A DNA stretch of 64,000 nt from M3007 sp046296435 (GTDB lineage Bacteria > Bacteroidota > Bacteroidia > Chitinophagales > Saprospiraceae), in NCBI GenBank assembly GCA_046296435.1, contig JBKBLI010000002.1, positions 1 to 64,000 of the forward strand, given 5' to 3'. Shown here one piece after another: positions 62,593 to 64,000 of the stretch. The position numbers and the translations under genes were made by a program. Every line of letters begins with the position of its first letter. The stretch's first letter is position 1. A model generated the notes under the pieces. That model was not told the origin of the DNA. It saw nothing but the letters and a program-made list of their open reading frames with translations, and ran no database searches.

Positions 62593-62645
62593 GGTTGCGC
62601 CCATGCCCTTTTTTTCTGAAAATTAAAAAAAGAACGGGCGCAGCC
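62593..62645. terminator. Long compound hairpin between convergent genes
   Basis: Outer 10-bp arms GGTTGCGCCC and GGGCGCAGCC (one G-T pair) enclose inner T7 (62609-62615) and A7 (62625-62631) runs that also pair. It lies between the unknown anchored protein and the convergent ankyrin gene. The T/A tract could act in either direction. Confidence 0.45.
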
Positions 62646-62725
62646 TCAACCTGACGAATGGACTCGAGAACGCCGCTCGCCCGCCAGCCCGGAAAAACAC
62701 CCGCGTCGGCAGTTCCCCTATTCGT

Positions 62726-63181
62726 CTATTTTTGCAAACACGCTTCCAAAAACGCCGCCATCGCCGCGTGGCCGCGCTCACGAGCGATAGACAGGGCCGT
62801 GTCGCCGTTTGGGTCGCTGTAATCTACTTTTGCGCCGTGCTCGACCAACAACTTCGCCATATCCAGACGGTTGCAATAGGCGGCGTGCATGAGCGGGGAT
62901 GCTACGCCGCTGCCAGGCGAAGGCTGTACGGCGGCGCCGCAATTGACAAGCATCTCAACGGCCTCAATATCGTCGGTTCCGGCCAGCCAAAACAGCGCGG
63001 TTTTGCCCGCTACGGCGTAGCTGAGACCGACTTGGTCAGCCAAGTATCGTAGATATTCCCTGTCCTTTTGCCGGGCGGCATCCTGAATGATATCGAGCGC
63101 AGCGTCGCCGCCGTGTCGCTCTCCGTAGCGCCGCCTGTCGGACTCGAGCCTATGCTTGAAGAGACTTGATTTATTAGCCAT
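62726..63181 (-). CDS. Ankyrin-repeat protein
   Basis: About 151 residues from ATG 63181; the frame extends upstream. There is no signal peptide, so it is probably cytosolic. Ankyrin repeats are visible from about residue 55: GKTALFWLAGTDDIEAVEMLVNCGAAV, ASPLMHAAYCNRLDMAKLLVEHGAKVDYSD, NGDTALSIARERGHAAMAAFLEACL. The N-terminal part (KHRLESDRRRYGERHGGDAALDIIQDAARQKDREYLRYLAD) is a charged helical cap. It binds some partner protein, unknown. The stop of the upstream lipoprotein gene is 74 bp away. Confidence 0.87.
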   Translation of the reverse strand: MANKSSLFKHRLESDRRRYGERHGGDAALDIIQDAARQKDREYLRYLADQVGLSYAVAGKTALFWLAGTDDIEAVEMLVNCGAAVQPSPGSGVASPLMHAAYCNRLDMAKLLVEHGAKVDYSDPNGDTALSIARERGHAAMAAFLEACLQK

Positions 63182-63255
63182 AGGTGGTGCGTTCGCCAAC
63201 CGCCTGGCCTTGTGTTGTAAACCGCAGGCAGCGCGAGGAGCGCGGCCTGTACCGG

Positions 63256-64000
63256 TCAATCGGCCGACGAAAATTCCAACAACAGTTGCCCGTCTTTAGG
63301 CTCGATGCTCATGTGCTGATAGCCCTCGATATCGGTAATGGTGAGCCTTTTCGTAGCTGCGTCGTACTCTCCTTTGGTTTTGGCGCTCCAAAACCAAAGC
63401 GGGCGAAACAGCACAAACGCTTCCTGAACCGTGAATTTGTCCGCCGGCAAATAGAAATGATGGGTCACGCCGCCCTCATAGTACTCGAACTGAAAGACGG
63501 CGCCGTCCTCGAACTCCTGCCGGTATCCCTCCACCAGACCGGGCTTCTGCGGCAAAGGCTTGCGCTCGCCCTTGGGGCGGGAGATCCTAGCGTAAAAAGC
63601 CTCGACGTAAGAGTCTATGTCCGCCTCAGGCTCTTCTATCTGAGGCAGATAACGCGAGAGATACCCCTCAAAGAGATAGCCCTCTTTCCCGTCATTCGTT
63701 CTGACTTTTACCCAGCCGCCCGACACCTCAAAACTGCCCATCCTTTCAGCCACATATCGGTTGGCGGGGTCGGGCAATTCGAGCACGGTAAGCGGTTCGC
63801 CGTTCATGGGCAGGTTCATGATTTTTTCGCCATCCTTTGAGGGCGTTTTACGCAGTACGAGGCCGCTGGGCGCATGCACGTACAAAACGCCGCCCACTTT
63901 CAGGGTATGGGCTTCGGAGGGCTTGCTTGCAGGGGCGGCAACGTCAGACTTGGCGTCGCTCGCCGGAGAGGCTATTTTGTTGTCCTGTTTACAAGCCCCA
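63256..64000 (-). CDS. SH3-like lipoprotein, N-terminus beyond window edge
   Basis: The frame stays open to the window edge: GTG 63897 is not the start, because in-frame sequence before it reads GACKQDNKIASPASDAKSD, a likely lipobox (GAC) and linker. The signal peptide is outside the window. An SH3-like domain follows (LYVHAPSGLVLRKTPSKDGEKIMNLPMNGEPLTVLEL, GSFEVSGGWVKVRTNDGKEGYLFEGYL), then an alpha/beta C-terminal part. SH3-like domains of such lipoproteins often bind peptidoglycan or proteins in the periplasm. Its function is unknown. Confidence 0.78.
   Translation of the reverse strand, partial: GACKQDNKIASPASDAKSDVAAPASKPSEAHTLKVGGVLYVHAPSGLVLRKTPSKDGEKIMNLPMNGEPLTVLELPDPANRYVAERMGSFEVSGGWVKVRTNDGKEGYLFEGYLSRYLPQIEEPEADIDSYVEAFYARISRPKGERKPLPQKPGLVEGYRQEFEDGAVFQFEYYEGGVTHHFYLPADKFTVQEAFVLFRPLWFWSAKTKGEYDAATKRLTITDIEGYQHMSIEPKDGQLLLEFSSAD

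Noticed and set aside
62719..62740. Plus-strand TATTTTTG match as a promoter
   Set aside because: It lies over the 3' end of the ankyrin gene and no plus-strand gene follows.

Overview
The window looks like part of the chromosome of a GC-rich Bacteroidota bacterium, most likely of the Saprospiraceae/Saprospirales type. The evidence is: several secreted proteins end in type IX secretion (T9SS) sorting domains of type A and type B; promoter -7 elements fit the Bacteroidota consensus TAnnTTTG; start codons have A-rich leaders instead of clear Shine-Dalgarno sites; and there are typical family members such as a C25 gingipain-like protease, choice-of-anchor/LVIVD protein, MbnP-like lipoproteins, GHL10 hydrolase and a gliding-motility C-terminal domain. 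Two runs of N (11617-11714, 15146-15244) show that this is a scaffolded draft assembly.

Layout. 1-3.2 kb: a minus-strand cluster of two MbnP-like lipoproteins and a di-heme peroxidase, ending in a heptamer repeat array. 3.2-6.8 kb: lysS and an HscA-type Hsp70. 6.8-15.5 kb: acyltransferase, miaA, GNAT/FemAB-like enzyme, HD hydrolase, spermidine-synthase-like protein, yidC and truB. 15.4-18.9 kb: secreted LVIVD protein and three outer-membrane barrels. 19-23.3 kb: coaD-pruA, a DUF697 protein and an isolated paaA. 23.5-31.1 kb: a visibly AT-richer, accessory-looking stretch with a VIT-type metal transporter, a 1607-residue exonuclease-RecQ-UvrD fusion, and an HxlR regulator divergent from an NAD(P)-binding oxidoreductase. 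31.4-38.5 kb: T9SS cargo including a large C25 protease, tRNA-Arg(CCG), and a GH13 lipoprotein. 38.5-43.2 kb: kup, glycosyltransferase 9 and a dicarboxylate/amino-acid symporter. 43.2-49.4 kb: Nfu scaffold, GHL10 hydrolase, secreted alpha/beta hydrolase, holA and 3-hydroxyacyl-CoA dehydrogenase. 49.5-56 kb: a single gene for a roughly 2100-residue repeat adhesin. 56.2-64 kb: ppa, EVE protein, dockerin protein, rarA, two unknown membrane-anchored proteins, an ankyrin protein and a lipoprotein cut by the window edge.

The most unusual items are (i) tandem heptamers AACAACT/AACCACT at three places, each placed exactly at gene 3' ends so that the array supplies all or part of the stop codon (both stops of a convergent pair at 9.3 kb), and (ii) the three-enzyme exonuclease-RecQ-UvrD fusion in an AT-rich island. 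Housekeeping genes are mostly single or in pairs. No CRISPR array, rRNA, transposase or phage module was seen.
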